A stretch of 41,539 bases of DNA from Flavobacterium sp. (lineage in GTDB: Bacteria; Bacteroidota; Bacteroidia; Flavobacteriales; Flavobacteriaceae): the NCBI GenBank assembly GCA_030591585.1, contig JAUVAS010000015.1, forward strand, positions 1 to 41,539, given 5' to 3'. A program made the translations under genes and the position numbers. Below are positions 16,227 to 25,203 of the stretch, in pieces. The notes under the pieces are model-generated. The model did no database searches and was not told the origin of the DNA. It saw only the letters and a program-made list of their open reading frames with translations. The first letter of the stretch is position 1; each line of letters begins with the position of its first letter.

Positions 16227-18830
16227 ATGAATTTAAATAATTATACCATTAAATCACAAGAAGCCATTCAGCAAGCCCAACAGCTTGCTCAAGGCTTAGG
16301 GCATCAACAAATTGAAAATGAACATATATTAAAAGCAATTTTCGAAGTTGACGAGAATGTAACTCCATTTATATTAAAGAAATTGAATGTGAATTTGGAG
16401 TTATTAAAACAAATTTTAGACAAACAATTAGAAAGTTACTCAAAAGTATCTGGAGGTGACATCATGCTTTCTAGAGGTGCTGGAAAAACTTTGAATGAAG
16501 CAAGTATTATCGCTAAAAAAATGAACGATGAATATGTTTCTATCGAGCATTTATTATTGGCAATTTTAAAATCTAAAAGTAGTATTGCTCAAAGTCTAAA
16601 AGACCAAGGTGTTACCGAAAAAGGATTAAAAGCAGCTATAAACGAATTACGCAAAGGAGATAGAGTTACTTCACAATCTGCTGAAGAAACTTATAATTCA
16701 TTAAATAAATTCGCTCGAAATTTAAATGAGTTGGCTTCCGAAGGGAAACTAGATCCCGTTATTGGACGAGACGAAGAAATTCGTAGAATATTACAAATTT
16801 TATCACGTAGAACCAAAAACAATCCTATGTTAGTTGGAGAACCAGGTACAGGAAAAACTGCTATTGTTGAAGGATTGGCACACCGTATTATTGCGGGTGA
16901 TATTCCTGAAAACTTAAAAGATAAAATAATCTTCTCCTTAGATATGGGAGCATTAATTGCGGGAGCAAAATACAAAGGAGAATTTGAAGAACGCCTTAAA
17001 GCAGTTATTAAAGAAGTAACTACAAGTGACGGAAACATCGTTTTATTTATAGATGAAATTCACACATTAGTAGGCGCTGGTGGCGGACAAGGTGCTATGG
17101 ATGCCGCAAATATTTTAAAACCTGCATTAGCAAGAGGAGAACTTCGTGCCATTGGAGCCACTACCCTAGATGAATACCAAAAATATTTTGAAAAGGATAA
17201 GGCTTTAGAAAGACGATTTCAGAAAGTATTTGTGGATGAACCCGATACCGAAAGTGCAATTTCAATATTAAGAGGAATTAAGGAGAAATATGAAACACAT
17301 CACAAAGTTCGTATTAAAGATGAAGCGATTATTGCTTCAGTAGAATTATCACAACGGTATATTTCAGATCGGTTTTTACCAGATAAGGCAATAGATTTAA
17401 TGGATGAGGCTGCTGCAAAAATTAGAATGGAAATCAATTCGAAACCAGAAGAATTAGATGTATTAGATAGAAAGGTAATGCAACTAGAGATTGAAATTGA
17501 AGCGATAAAACGTGAAAAAGATGAAAAGAAACTGAAGGTACTTCGGTTTGATTTAGAAAATCTAAAAGAGGAACGGAATTCCATTCACGCTAAATGGAAA
17601 AGTGAAAAAGAAGTAGTAGATGCAATTCAGAATTTAAAAACTGAAATTGAAGATTATAAGCAAGAAGCAGATATTGCAGAACGAGATGGTGACTTTGGTA
17701 AAGTAGCCGAATTACGCTACGGAAAAATTAAAGAAGCCAACAAAAAACTCTTCGAATTAGAAACTCAATTAGCTGAAAATAAAGATGGAAACACTTTAAT
17801 AAAAGAAGAAGTAACAACCGAGGACATCGCCGAAGTAGTCGCTAAATGGACAGGGATTCCTGTAACCAAAATGCTACAAAGCGATCGTGAAAAATTACTG
17901 AATTTAGAAGAAGAACTACATAAACGCGTAGTTGGTCAGGACGAAGCAATTGTTGCCGTAAGCGATGCAATACGTAGAAGTCGAGCAGGATTACAAGACG
18001 ATAAAAAACCCATTGGAACCTTCTTGTTTTTAGGAACCACAGGCGTTGGTAAAACCGAATTAGCCAAAGCATTAGCAGAATATATGTTTGACGATGAAAA
18101 TGCGATGACACGTATCGATATGAGTGAATATCAAGAACGTCATAGTATAAGTAGATTGGTTGGAGCGCCTCCAGGATATGTGGGTTATGATGAGGGTGGA
18201 CAATTGACCGAAGCAGTTAGGCGTAAACCCTATTCAGTAGTGTTGTTAGATGAAATTGAAAAAGCCCATCCAGATACTTTTAATATTTTATTACAAGTAT
18301 TAGATGAAGGAAGATTGACAGATAATAAAGGTAGAGTCGCAGATTTTAAAAATACTGTAATCATAATGACAAGTAATATGGGAAGTCATATTATTCAAGA
18401 AAAATTTGATACGTTAAAAGATATAGATTCGGCTATGGAAGCTGCAAAGGATGAAGTTCTAGGACTTTTAAGACAAACGGTACGACCAGAGTTTTTGAAT
18501 AGAATAGATGACATTATTATGTTTACCCCTCTTTCTAAAAGTGATATTAAACAGATTGTTGGTCTTCAGTTAAAAGGACTTGCAAAAATGCTAACAAAAC
18601 AAAATATTACCATAGATGCTACAAAAGAAGCTATTGATTATTTAGCTAAGAAAGGATATGAACCTCAATATGGTGCAAGACCTGTAAAGAGAGTGATTCA
18701 GAAAGATGTATTAAACAAACTGTCTAAAGAAATCCTTTCAGGAAAGATAACCACAGATAGTATCATATTGCTAGATAGTTTTGATAATCAACTAGTGTTT
18801 AGAAATAAAGATAATTTGGTGAATAGCTAA
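16227..18830 (+). CDS. clpB: ATP-dependent disaggregase ClpB
   Basis: The 867-residue Hsp100 chaperone reactivates aggregated proteins with DnaK. The N domain covers about 1-145 with two Clp repeats ([17 protein letters not shown]). The first AAA module has Walker A GEPGTGKT at 204-211 and a Walker B followed by [10 protein letters not shown]. The M-domain coiled coil lies at about 405-530, rich in Glu and Lys, and marks ClpB rather than ClpA or ClpC. The second AAA module has GTTGVGKT near 610, then [18 protein letters not shown] and QYGARPVKR near the C-terminus. It is monogenic, with a special upstream region and a terminator after the stop. Confidence 0.98.
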   Translation: MNLNNYTIKSQEAIQQAQQLAQGLGHQQIENEHILKAIFEVDENVTPFILKKLNVNLELLKQILDKQLESYSKVSGGDIMLSRGAGKTLNEASIIAKKMNDEYVSIEHLLLAILKSKSSIAQSLKDQGVTEKGLKAAINELRKGDRVTSQSAEETYNSLNKFARNLNELASEGKLDPVIGRDEEIRRILQILSRRTKNNPMLVGEPGTGKTAIVEGLAHRIIAGDIPENLKDKIIFSLDMGALIAGAKYKGEFEERLKAVIKEVTTSDGNIVLFIDEIHTLVGAGGGQGAMDAANILKPALARGELRAIGATTLDEYQKYFEKDKALERRFQKVFVDEPDTESAISILRGIKEKYETHHKVRIKDEAIIASVELSQRYISDRFLPDKAIDLMDEAAAKIRMEINSKPEELDVLDRKVMQLEIEIEAIKREKDEKKLKVLRFDLENLKEERNSIHAKWKSEKEVVDAIQNLKTEIEDYKQEADIAERDGDFGKVAELRYGKIKEANKKLFELETQLAENKDGNTLIKEEVTTEDIAEVVAKWTGIPVTKMLQSDREKLLNLEEELHKRVVGQDEAIVAVSDAIRRSRAGLQDDKKPIGTFLFLGTTGVGKTELAKALAEYMFDDENAMTRIDMSEYQERHSISRLVGAPPGYVGYDEGGQLTEAVRRKPYSVVLLDEIEKAHPDTFNILLQVLDEGRLTDNKGRVADFKNTVIIMTSNMGSHIIQEKFDTLKDIDSAMEAAKDEVLGLLRQTVRPEFLNRIDDIIMFTPLSKSDIKQIVGLQLKGLAKMLTKQNITIDATKEAIDYLAKKGYEPQYGARPVKRVIQKDVLNKLSKEILSGKITTDSIILLDSFDNQLVFRNKDNLVNS

Positions 18831-18849
18831 ATTATTATTAAAAATTAAA

Positions 18850-18879
18850 AACCTACTAAGTAAAATAATTTAGTAGGTT
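18850..18879 (+). terminator. Intrinsic terminator of clpB
   Basis: A 10-bp perfect stem (AACCTACTAA at 18850-18859, TTAGTAGGTT at 18870-18879) with a 10-base loop is followed by TTTATTTAT. It starts 19 bases after the clpB stop. Confidence 0.85.
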
Positions 18880-18885
18880 TTTATT

Positions 18886-18915
18886 TATACCGTTTGGTAT
18901 ATTTTATTATATTTG
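18886..18915 (+). promoter_or_regulatory. Palindromic operator and -7 box of the TetR operon
   Basis: TATACC-GTTT-GGTATA (18886-18901) is a perfect 6-bp inverted repeat with a 4-base centre, the size of a TetR-family operator. It is followed by TATATTTG (18908-18915), a TAnnTTTG -7 element, with C next. The palindrome covers the spacer and -33 region, so bound repressor would block polymerase. The ATG is at 18935, about 15 bases after the expected start. Confidence 0.7.
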
Positions 18916-18934
18916 CATATTAATTTTTGTTACT

Positions 18935-19531
18935 ATGCTTACAAAATCTGAAAAAACCACAAAATTCATCATAGAAACCATTGCTCCTATATTTAATAAA
19001 AAAGGATATACGGCTACCTCTATGGCAGATATAACCAATGCAACTGGATTAACAAAAGGAGCTATATATGGTAATTTTGACAATAAAGAGTCTTTAGCGA
19101 TTGCAGCTTTTCATAAAAACGTAAATGATCTTTTAAAACGAATAGCACTACATCAAGAACAAAGTAAATCACCACTTCAAAAATTGTATTTAATTACTAA
19201 TTTTTATAGAACGTATTACGATTTCAGCAAGAAACTAGGAGGTTGCCCAATTTTGAATATAGGTGTTGATGCAAATAATCAAGACACTGCTTTATTAGAG
19301 GAAGTTAGAATTGTCATCAATAAAACTCAAAGCAATATTGCTAAATTGATAAATTGGGGGAAAGAAGTTGGTAAAATTAAAAACAACGTAGATTCCCAAA
19401 AATTTGCGAAGCGCTTATATTCACATATTCAAGGAGCTGTTTTCATGACGTATACGATGGATGATTCAGACTATTTAATTCAATCTATGAATGAGATTGA
19501 CAATTACATTAAAACTAATATTGCTGTTTAG
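18935..19531 (+). CDS. TetR/AcrR-family transcriptional repressor
   Basis: The 198-residue protein has an N-terminal TetR helix-turn-helix (residues about 8-55; GYTATSMADITNATGLTKGA followed by IYGNFDNKE). The C-terminal half is a ligand-binding domain with the LGGCPILNIGVDANN segment seen in LmrA/YxaF-like and related regulators. It starts an operon with a thioesterase (27-base gap) and a phosphohistidine-fold lipoprotein (7-base gap). The adjacent palindrome suggests autoregulation. The ligand may be an acyl-CoA or fatty acid, given the thioesterase, but that is inference. Confidence 0.92.
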   Translation: MLTKSEKTTKFIIETIAPIFNKKGYTATSMADITNATGLTKGAIYGNFDNKESLAIAAFHKNVNDLLKRIALHQEQSKSPLQKLYLITNFYRTYYDFSKKLGGCPILNIGVDANNQDTALLEEVRIVINKTQSNIAKLINWGKEVGKIKNNVDSQKFAKRLYSHIQGAVFMTYTMDDSDYLIQSMNEIDNYIKTNIAV

Positions 19532-19558
19532 CGCAAAATAAAAATCTTTAAAATACAA

Positions 19559-20053
19559 ATGAAGCAATTTCCAAAAACACTAGAGAGTAGCGTTAAAATT
19601 AGATTTCAGGATTGTGATCCGTTTAATCACCTAAATAATGCGGCATACCTAAACTATTTAATTAATGCTCGCGAGGATCAAGTATTAGAACACTATGGCC
19701 TCGATATTTATGCAATGGCTAAAACCAATGGGATAAGTTGGGTAACTGCAAGCAATCAGATTTCATATATAAGGCCTGCTTTTTTGATGGAAGAAGTTGT
19801 TATCAACTCCCAATTATTGCTTGTGAAAGACTCTAGCATAAAAGTAGAATTAAAAATGTGGAATAAAGATAAAACAGAAATAAAAGCAGTAATGTGGAGT
19901 ACTTTTGTTCACTTTAACTTGTTAAAACTGAAAACTGAAAAACATTCAGAAGAACTTATGAAATTATTCAAGTCTGTTGTAAAACCAATAGATACCAATG
20001 TTTTTGAAGAAAGAATTATTTCAATAAAAAAACAAACAGCAATACTAACCTAA
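19559..20053 (+). CDS. Hotdog-fold acyl-CoA thioesterase
   Basis: The 164-residue protein is of the 4HBT type. The N-terminal motif RFQDCDPFNHLNNAAYLNYL carries the usual D-x-F-x-H-L-N-N pattern with the catalytic aspartate (DCDPFNH). ARED follows, then a central hotdog sheet. Family members hydrolyse acyl-CoA or acyl-ACP thioesters. It sits between the TetR gene and the histidine-phosphatase lipoprotein in one operon and is probably under TetR control. Chain-length preference cannot be told from the sequence. Confidence 0.88.
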   Translation: MKQFPKTLESSVKIRFQDCDPFNHLNNAAYLNYLINAREDQVLEHYGLDIYAMAKTNGISWVTASNQISYIRPAFLMEEVVINSQLLLVKDSSIKVELKMWNKDKTEIKAVMWSTFVHFNLLKLKTEKHSEELMKLFKSVVKPIDTNVFEERIISIKKQTAILT

Positions 20054-20060
20054 ATTTTTT

Positions 20061-20597
20061 ATGATGCAAAAACTTTTCCTTGTATCCTTAGTTGTTATTT
20101 TAAGTTTTTCTTGTAAATCTGACAAGAAAGAATTTGTACCATTTAATTATGAAACTAGTAACGAGAATACCGTTTATTACTTTATTCGCCATGCTGAAAA
20201 AGACAGAAGCGACTCAACAAATAAAGACCCTGAGTTAACCAAAAAAGGACTTGAAAGAGCCAACAATTGGGCGAAAACATTTGCTGAAGTAAATTTTGAT
20301 TTAATTTATTCAACCGATTATAAAAGAACGATAGAAACTGCGTTGCCTATTGCTAAAAAAGAAAAACTAATCATTCAGTCTTATAATCCTAAAAACCTTA
20401 ATGACCCTATATTTAAAGGAAAAACTAAAGGCAAAATAGTGTTAATTGTGGGACATAGTAACACGACTCCTGCATTTGTAAACACTATTATAGGAGAGAA
20501 AAAATATGATGAAATTGATGATACGGATAATGGCAAGCTTTTTATTGTTACTATTGTTAATGATAGTCTTTCTGTTAAAATTGAAAATTACAATTGA
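20061..20597 (+). CDS. Histidine-phosphatase-fold lipoprotein
   Basis: The 178-residue precursor has a lipoprotein signal with lipobox SFSC (Cys18). The mature protein has the phosphoglycerate-mutase-like fold: FIRHAEK carries the RH catalytic pair in its RHAEK variant, IYSTDYKRTIETALP the second arginine, and LIVGHSNTTP the second catalytic histidine. Such envelope-bound members are usually phosphatases; the substrate is unknown. It is the last gene of the TetR operon, 7 bases after the thioesterase. No clear terminator follows before smpB. Confidence 0.85.
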   Translation: MMQKLFLVSLVVILSFSCKSDKKEFVPFNYETSNENTVYYFIRHAEKDRSDSTNKDPELTKKGLERANNWAKTFAEVNFDLIYSTDYKRTIETALPIAKKEKLIIQSYNPKNLNDPIFKGKTKGKIVLIVGHSNTTPAFVNTIIGEKKYDEIDDTDNGKLFIVTIVNDSLSVKIENYN

Positions 20598-20674
20598 TTC
20601 TAATAAAACATAGCTACTTCTAATTAAGCTATACATTAGGTAAGTATTCTAAAAAGAAAATAACTAAATAGTAT

Positions 20675-20682
20675 TATTTTTG
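20675..20682 (+). promoter_or_regulatory. -7 element of smpB
   Basis: TATTTTTG followed by C matches TAnnTTTGC. It ends 6 bases before the ATG at 20689, so the mRNA would have almost no leader. It also rules out the in-frame TTG at 20680 as the start codon. Confidence 0.55.
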
Positions 20683-20688
20683 CAATCT

Positions 20689-21153
20689 ATGGCACTTCAG
20701 AAAACAGTAAAAATTAAAAACCGAAAGGCTCGATTTGAATACGAAATTTTAGATAAATTCATTGCAGGAATTGTATTGCGTGGTACTGAAATTAAAGCCA
20801 TAAGAGAAGGACAAGCTTCTATCGCTGAAGCATTTTGTGAGTTTAGCAATTCTGAATTATTTGTAATTAACATGACCATTCAAGAGTACTCTCACGCCAC
20901 TCACTATAATCACAACCCAAAAAGCGAACGTAAACTATTACTCAATCGGCGGGAATTAAAAAAATTGGAAAAACAGGTCAAAAATTCTGGATTAACCATT
21001 ATTCCTCTCTTATTATTTACCAATGACAAAGGCTTAGCTAAATTAGAAATTGCGCTTTGTAAAGGAAAAAAATTATACGATAAGCGAGAAACAATGAAGG
21101 ACAGAGACAACAAACGAGATTTAAGTAGGATAAAGAAATCGTTTAATAAATAA
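20689..21153 (+). CDS. smpB: SsrA-binding protein SmpB
   Basis: The 154-residue protein binds tmRNA and delivers it to stalled ribosomes for trans-translation. It shows the family core: KNRKARFEYEILDKFIAGIV, then LRGTEIKAIREGQASIAEAF, HNPKSERKLLLNRRELKKL, and the basic C-terminal tail KRETMKDRDNKRDLSRI. Length is standard. The start is the ATG at 20689; an in-frame TTG three codons upstream is part of the -7 promoter box. Its stop is 7 bases from the convergent pcm stop. No tmRNA gene lies nearby. Confidence 0.97.
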   Translation: MALQKTVKIKNRKARFEYEILDKFIAGIVLRGTEIKAIREGQASIAEAFCEFSNSELFVINMTIQEYSHATHYNHNPKSERKLLLNRRELKKLEKQVKNSGLTIIPLLLFTNDKGLAKLEIALCKGKKLYDKRETMKDRDNKRDLSRIKKSFNK

Positions 21154-21160
21154 TAATATT

Positions 21161-21802
21161 TTAATTCTTATCCTCCAACAAAGGCACAAATCGAAATTCA
21201 CCAAACTCTTCTTTTTTAAATTCTTTTGCTGAAGTTCGTGTGAAAACCGTCATTATTTGAGATTTATCTCCCACAGGTATAACGAGCCTTCCTCCTACTT
21301 TTAACTGTGCCATTAACGGTTTAGGCACAAAAGGTGCTGCTGCAGTAACTACAATTCCGTCAAACGGAGCTTCTTCTTTTAACCCTTTATATCCATCACC
21401 AAAAATTAGTTTTTTAGGACGGTATCCCAGTTTAGGCAGAAAGAGTTTTGTTTTTTTAAACAGTTCATTTTGACGTTCAATAGAATACACATTCATTCCC
21501 ATCTCTAACAATACCGCACATTGGTAGCCGCTTCCAGTTCCAATCTCTAAAACTTTATCACCTTTCTTTACCTCCAATAACTCAGATTGTCTAGCTACGG
21601 TATAAGGTTGAGAAATGGTTTGGTCTGCAGCAATGGGGAATGCTTTATCCACATAAGCATGGTCTATAAAACTAGAATCCATAAATAAATGCCTCGGAAT
21701 TTTATTAATAGCGTTCAATACTTCCTCATTAGTAACCCCTTTAGATTTTAGGGTTTCTACTAATTTTTTTCGCATTCCTTTATGGGTAAATGTATCCTGC
21801 AC
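21161..21802 (-). CDS. pcm: Protein-L-isoaspartate O-methyltransferase
   Basis: The 213-residue enzyme uses S-adenosylmethionine to methylate isoaspartyl residues and so repairs aged proteins. The pre-motif AADQTISQPYTVARQSELL with the conserved serine lies at about 58-76. SAM motif I, VLEIGTGSGYQCA, lies at 84-96, and PFDGIVVTAAAPFVPKPL follows. Length is normal. It is convergent with smpB and divergent from the Gfo/Idh/MocA oxidoreductase across 85 bases. Confidence 0.96.
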   Translation of the reverse strand: MQDTFTHKGMRKKLVETLKSKGVTNEEVLNAINKIPRHLFMDSSFIDHAYVDKAFPIAADQTISQPYTVARQSELLEVKKGDKVLEIGTGSGYQCAVLLEMGMNVYSIERQNELFKKTKLFLPKLGYRPKKLIFGDGYKGLKEEAPFDGIVVTAAAPFVPKPLMAQLKVGGRLVIPVGDKSQIMTVFTRTSAKEFKKEEFGEFRFVPLLEDKN

Positions 21803-21821
21803 TTCGTATTATTTATTTCTT

Positions 21822-21829
21822 CAAAAGTA
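21822..21829 (-). promoter_or_regulatory. -7 element of pcm
   Basis: TACTTTTG on the minus strand matches TAnnTTTG, giving a leader of about 15 bases. No clear -33 TTG is seen. Confidence 0.45.
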
Positions 21830-21863
21830 AGAAAACAAGCTTCAAAAAAAGGTTGAAAACTGT

Positions 21864-21871
21864 TATCTTTG
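21864..21871 (+). promoter_or_regulatory. -7 element of the Gfo/Idh/MocA gene
   Basis: TATCTTTG matches TAnnTTTG exactly and gives a leader of about 12 bases to the ATG at 21888. It lies 35 bases from the divergent pcm box, so the two promoters are back to back. Confidence 0.5.
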
Positions 21872-21887
21872 TGTAAAATTAAAATCA

Positions 21888-22856
21888 ATGCTAAAAGCTG
21901 GAGTCATTGGTGCGGGTCACCTAGGGAAAATTCATTTAAAACTTCTAAATCAGTCTACTAAATACGAACTCGTTGGTTTTTATGATACTGATACAGAAGC
22001 TGCTAAAAAAATTACTGAAGAGTTTGGTTACAAAAGTTTTGCAACGATAACCGATTTAATCAACGCTTGCGACATGGTAGATGTAGTAACTCCTACCCTT
22101 TTTCATTTTGATACTGCTAAAGAGGTATTGAAAGCTGGAAAACATCTTTTTATAGAAAAACCCATTACTAAAACAGTTGAAGAAGCTGAAACCATTAGAA
22201 AATTAGCAAAAGAAAATGGCGTTCGAGGACAGGTGGGACAAGTGGAACGTTTTAATCCTGCGTTTACAGCAGTGAATAAACAGATTGAAAATCCGATGTT
22301 TATTGAGTCACATCGCTTGGCTGAATTTAATCCTCGTGGCACCGATGTTTCAGTAGTACTAGATTTAATGATTCATGATATTGATGCTATTTTGAGTGTG
22401 GTGGATTCAAAAGTAAAATCGGTTACGGCAAATGGTGTTTCAGTTATCAGTAAAACCCCAGATATTGCCAATGCACGTATCGAGTTTGAAAACGGCTGTG
22501 TTGCCAATCTTACTGCTAGTAGAATCTCTATGAAAAATATGCGGAAAGCTAGATTTTTTCAGAAAGACGCTTATATTTCAGTTGACTTTTTAGAAAAGAA
22601 AAGTGAGGTGGTAAAAATGAAAGATGCTCCAGAACAACCCGATGAATTTGCGATGATACTCACCAATGCAGAAGGGGTAAAAAAACAAATCTATTTTGAA
22701 AACCCAGAAATAGATAACAACAATGCTATTTTAGATGAGTTAGAAACCTTTGCAGATGCTATCAATACAAACACAACACCTGTTGTAACTTTAGCACAAG
22801 GCACTGAAGCGCTGCGAGTGGCAATGCAAGTGATAGAAAATTTTAAAACATTATAA
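21888..22856 (+). CDS. Gfo/Idh/MocA-family NAD(P)-dependent oxidoreductase
   Basis: The 322-residue protein has an N-terminal Rossmann fold (GVIGAGHLGKIHL; GxGxxG at 8-13) and the family's EKP motif at 90-92 (FIEKPITKTVEEAE). A C-terminal substrate domain follows with VGQVERFNPAF and LMIHDIDAILS, whose histidine and aspartate probably take part in catalysis. Members oxidise or reduce sugars, inositols or related compounds; a UDP-sugar or other lipid-A-related role is possible but not shown. It is followed after 69 bases by 3-hydroxybutyryl-CoA dehydrogenase, probably in the same transcript. Confidence 0.9.
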   Translation: MLKAGVIGAGHLGKIHLKLLNQSTKYELVGFYDTDTEAAKKITEEFGYKSFATITDLINACDMVDVVTPTLFHFDTAKEVLKAGKHLFIEKPITKTVEEAETIRKLAKENGVRGQVGQVERFNPAFTAVNKQIENPMFIESHRLAEFNPRGTDVSVVLDLMIHDIDAILSVVDSKVKSVTANGVSVISKTPDIANARIEFENGCVANLTASRISMKNMRKARFFQKDAYISVDFLEKKSEVVKMKDAPEQPDEFAMILTNAEGVKKQIYFENPEIDNNNAILDELETFADAINTNTTPVVTLAQGTEALRVAMQVIENFKTL

Positions 22857-22925
22857 ATTAAGTTTAATTTAAATTTATTCTGCTTAAAGCGGAACAGTAA
22901 ATACTGAAATAAATTCAGCACAAGT

Positions 22926-23813
22926 ATGAAAAACATTGCAGTTATAGGATCAGGAACTATGGGAAACGGAATCGCCCATACATTTGCTCAAAATGATTTT
23001 AGAGTTCATTTAATAGACATTTCTGAAGAAGCTCTTAGAAAAGGGATCGCAACCATCACCAAAAATTTGGATAGAATGGTTGCTAAAGAAAGAATTACTG
23101 AAGAAGATAAACAGCAAACACTTTCTAATATAAAAACATTTACAAGCCTTGAAGAAGGTGTTGAAGCTGCAAGTTTAGTAGTTGAAGCTGCCACCGAAAA
23201 TTTAGATTTAAAACTTAAAATTTTCAGAGACTTAGATACGTTTTGTCCAGAAGATACTATTTTGGCTAGTAACACTTCGTCTATTTCAATTACACAAATA
23301 GCGGCGGTAACTTCAAGACCAGAAATGGTGATTGGAATGCACTTTATGAATCCTGTACCTATTATGAAATTAATAGAAATAATTCGTGGGTATACTACAA
23401 GTCAGGAGACGTATGATACGGTGAAGGCTATTTCAGAAAAATTAGGAAAGTCACCGGTAGAAGTGAATGACTATCCAGGTTTTGTAGCCAATCGTATATT
23501 AATGCCAATGCTTAATGAAGCTATTGAGACTTTATACAATGGAGTTGCAGGCGTAAAAGAAATAGATACTGTCATGAAATTAGGTATGGCACACCCAATG
23601 GGACCATTACAATTGGCAGATTTTATTGGTTTAGATATTTGTCTTTCCATATTAAATGTAATGCATGATGGATTTAAAAATCCAAAATACGCTCCTTGCC
23701 CTTTATTAGTGAATATGGTAAATGCTGGTAAACTAGGAATTAAAAGTGGTGAAGGATTTTACGATTATAGTGAAAGCCGTAGAGCAGAGAATGTAGCAAA
23801 AATGTTTCAATAG
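22926..23813 (+). CDS. 3-hydroxybutyryl-CoA dehydrogenase
   Basis: The 295-residue enzyme oxidises (S)-3-hydroxyacyl-CoA with NAD(P)+. The Rossmann motif is GSGTMGNG (8-15). ASNTSSISITQIA follows, then GMHFMNPVPIMKLIE with catalytic H139 and E151, and DYPGFVANRILMPMLNEAI. The C-terminal domain has GMAHPMGPLQLADFIGLD and a final SGEGFYDY. This single-function form fits butanoate, poly-hydroxybutyrate or phenylacetate metabolism. A REP-like hairpin follows within 7 bases of its stop codon. Confidence 0.95.
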   Translation: MKNIAVIGSGTMGNGIAHTFAQNDFRVHLIDISEEALRKGIATITKNLDRMVAKERITEEDKQQTLSNIKTFTSLEEGVEAASLVVEAATENLDLKLKIFRDLDTFCPEDTILASNTSSISITQIAAVTSRPEMVIGMHFMNPVPIMKLIEIIRGYTTSQETYDTVKAISEKLGKSPVEVNDYPGFVANRILMPMLNEAIETLYNGVAGVKEIDTVMKLGMAHPMGPLQLADFIGLDICLSILNVMHDGFKNPKYAPCPLLVNMVNAGKLGIKSGEGFYDYSESRRAENVAKMFQ

Positions 23814-23819
23814 CATGTC

Positions 23820-23840
23820 ATTCCGAACTTGTTTCGGAAT
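23820..23840. repeat. REP-like hairpin in an intergenic space
   Basis: ATTCCGAA (23820-23827) and TTCGGAAT (23833-23840) form a perfect 8-bp stem with loop CTTGT, within a short GC-richer patch (CATGTCATTCCGAACTTG and on). It starts 6 bases after the upstream stop codon. I recall very similar 'GTCATTCCGAACTTGTTTCGG' elements dispersed between genes of many flavobacteria. It may stabilise or end the upstream transcript. Confidence 0.6.
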
Positions 23841-23873
23841 CGCATGAGGTTTCAGTAATATTTATAAGATACC

Positions 23874-25112
23874 ATGGCAAAAATCATCCCTTTTAAAGCA
23901 GTACGTCCAACGAGAGACAAAGTAGGTTTAATTGCCTGTCGTGCTTATCAAGATTATAGTGTTGAAAAGAGGGATGCACGGTTAAGAGATAACCCGTATT
24001 CGTTTTTACAAATTATAAACCCTGGTTATAAGTACGATAAAAAAATAACGGGAACTCGTCGTTACAACCTCGTTCGTAACCGGTATTTAGAATTTAAAGA
24101 AGATGGCAATTTTATTCAGGATAAAAACCCAAGTTATTATTTTTATAAAATAATTAACCGCGAAAATCACGTGTTTAAAGGGATAATTGCAGCAGCAAGT
24201 ATTTCAGACTACAAAAAAGGAATTATTAAAAAACACGAAAACACTCTTGAGGATAGAGAAAATCTTTTTAGAGATTATCTTAATACTGTTGGTTTTAATG
24301 CAGAACCCGTGCTACTTACCTACCCAGACAATGAGGATTTAAAATCTATAATCGATTCTGTCATGGAGTCAAGAGCCGAGTATGAATTTACCACTACGTA
24401 TAGAGATACCCATTATTTGTGGACAGTAAACGATGAAAAAATTGTAACTAAAGTAACTGATCTTTTTGCTGAAATAAAATCACTTTACATTGCAGATGGT
24501 CACCACCGTTCCGCTTCATCATTTTTATTAGCAGAAAAACTAAAAGAAGAAAATCCGAACCATACAGGAAACGAAGCTTATAATTATTGTATGAGCTATT
24601 TAATTCCTGAAAGTGATTTACGAATTCATGGGTTTAATAGACTACTAAAAGACCTTAATGGACTGAGTAAGGAAGAGTTTTTAATTAGATTAGATGAAGT
24701 GTTTCGGATTGAAAACCGAGGGAATGTTTATTATAAGCCCTCAAAAAAACACCACTTTAGCATGTACTTAGATGGCAACTATTATTCTTTATACCTTCGG
24801 AAACATGAATATGAAATCAATAATGCTTTAGACACTTTAGATGTTCAGATATTATTTGAAGCCGTTTTAAAACCAATAATAGGAATTAAAGATTTACGAA
24901 ACGAAAATAGAATTGTTTATCCTCACGGAAAAAGTGATATGGCACATATTAAATCGTTAATAGACTCTGGAGAGTTTGTAGTAGGGTTTAGTCTATTACC
25001 CATTACCATTCAAGAGTTAAAAAATGTAGCAGATGAAGGACTTACAATGCCTCCTAAAAGTACTTTTATTGAACCTAAACTTAGAAGCGGAATTACAATT
25101 TATGAGTTTTAA
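23874..25112 (+). CDS. DUF1015-family protein
   Basis: This 412-residue cytoplasmic protein is of the DUF1015 family. It opens with MAKIIPFKAVRPTRDKVGLI, then has NPYSFLQIINPG, and the family hallmark YIADGHHRSASSFLLAE in the middle, whose paired histidines and aspartate suggest an active or metal-binding site. The end (FVVGFSLLPITIQELKNVAD, then MPPKSTFIEPKLRSG) is also characteristic. The biochemical function is not settled; in many genomes the family lies beside serine-biosynthesis genes, but not here. It follows the dehydrogenase after 60 bases. Confidence 0.88.
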   Translation: MAKIIPFKAVRPTRDKVGLIACRAYQDYSVEKRDARLRDNPYSFLQIINPGYKYDKKITGTRRYNLVRNRYLEFKEDGNFIQDKNPSYYFYKIINRENHVFKGIIAAASISDYKKGIIKKHENTLEDRENLFRDYLNTVGFNAEPVLLTYPDNEDLKSIIDSVMESRAEYEFTTTYRDTHYLWTVNDEKIVTKVTDLFAEIKSLYIADGHHRSASSFLLAEKLKEENPNHTGNEAYNYCMSYLIPESDLRIHGFNRLLKDLNGLSKEEFLIRLDEVFRIENRGNVYYKPSKKHHFSMYLDGNYYSLYLRKHEYEINNALDTLDVQILFEAVLKPIIGIKDLRNENRIVYPHGKSDMAHIKSLIDSGEFVVGFSLLPITIQELKNVADEGLTMPPKSTFIEPKLRSGITIYEF

Positions 25113-25162
25113 ATTTCAATGTTTTTCAAAAACATAAAAGACTAAACTATCTTATTGTTTTG

Positions 25163-25170
25163 TATATTTG
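25163..25170 (+). promoter_or_regulatory. -7 element of the TPR-LuxR gene
   Basis: TATATTTG matches TAnnTTTG and gives a leader of about 28 bases to the ATG at 25204. The in-frame TTG at 25168 is the last part of this box and cannot be the start if the box is used. Confidence 0.5.
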
Positions 25171-25203
25171 TTAAGCTTTTCAACCCCAAATTATTTACAC
25201 AAA

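Noticed and set aside
17842-18111. Minus-strand frame of 89 codons in clpB
   Set aside because: It is a shadow of the conserved second AAA module.
20442-20636. Minus-strand frame over the phosphatase 3' end
   Set aside because: It overlaps catalytic codons of a convincing gene and has low complexity.
20598-20688. tmRNA gene beside smpB
   Set aside because: The 5' region is too short and has no tRNA-like ends.
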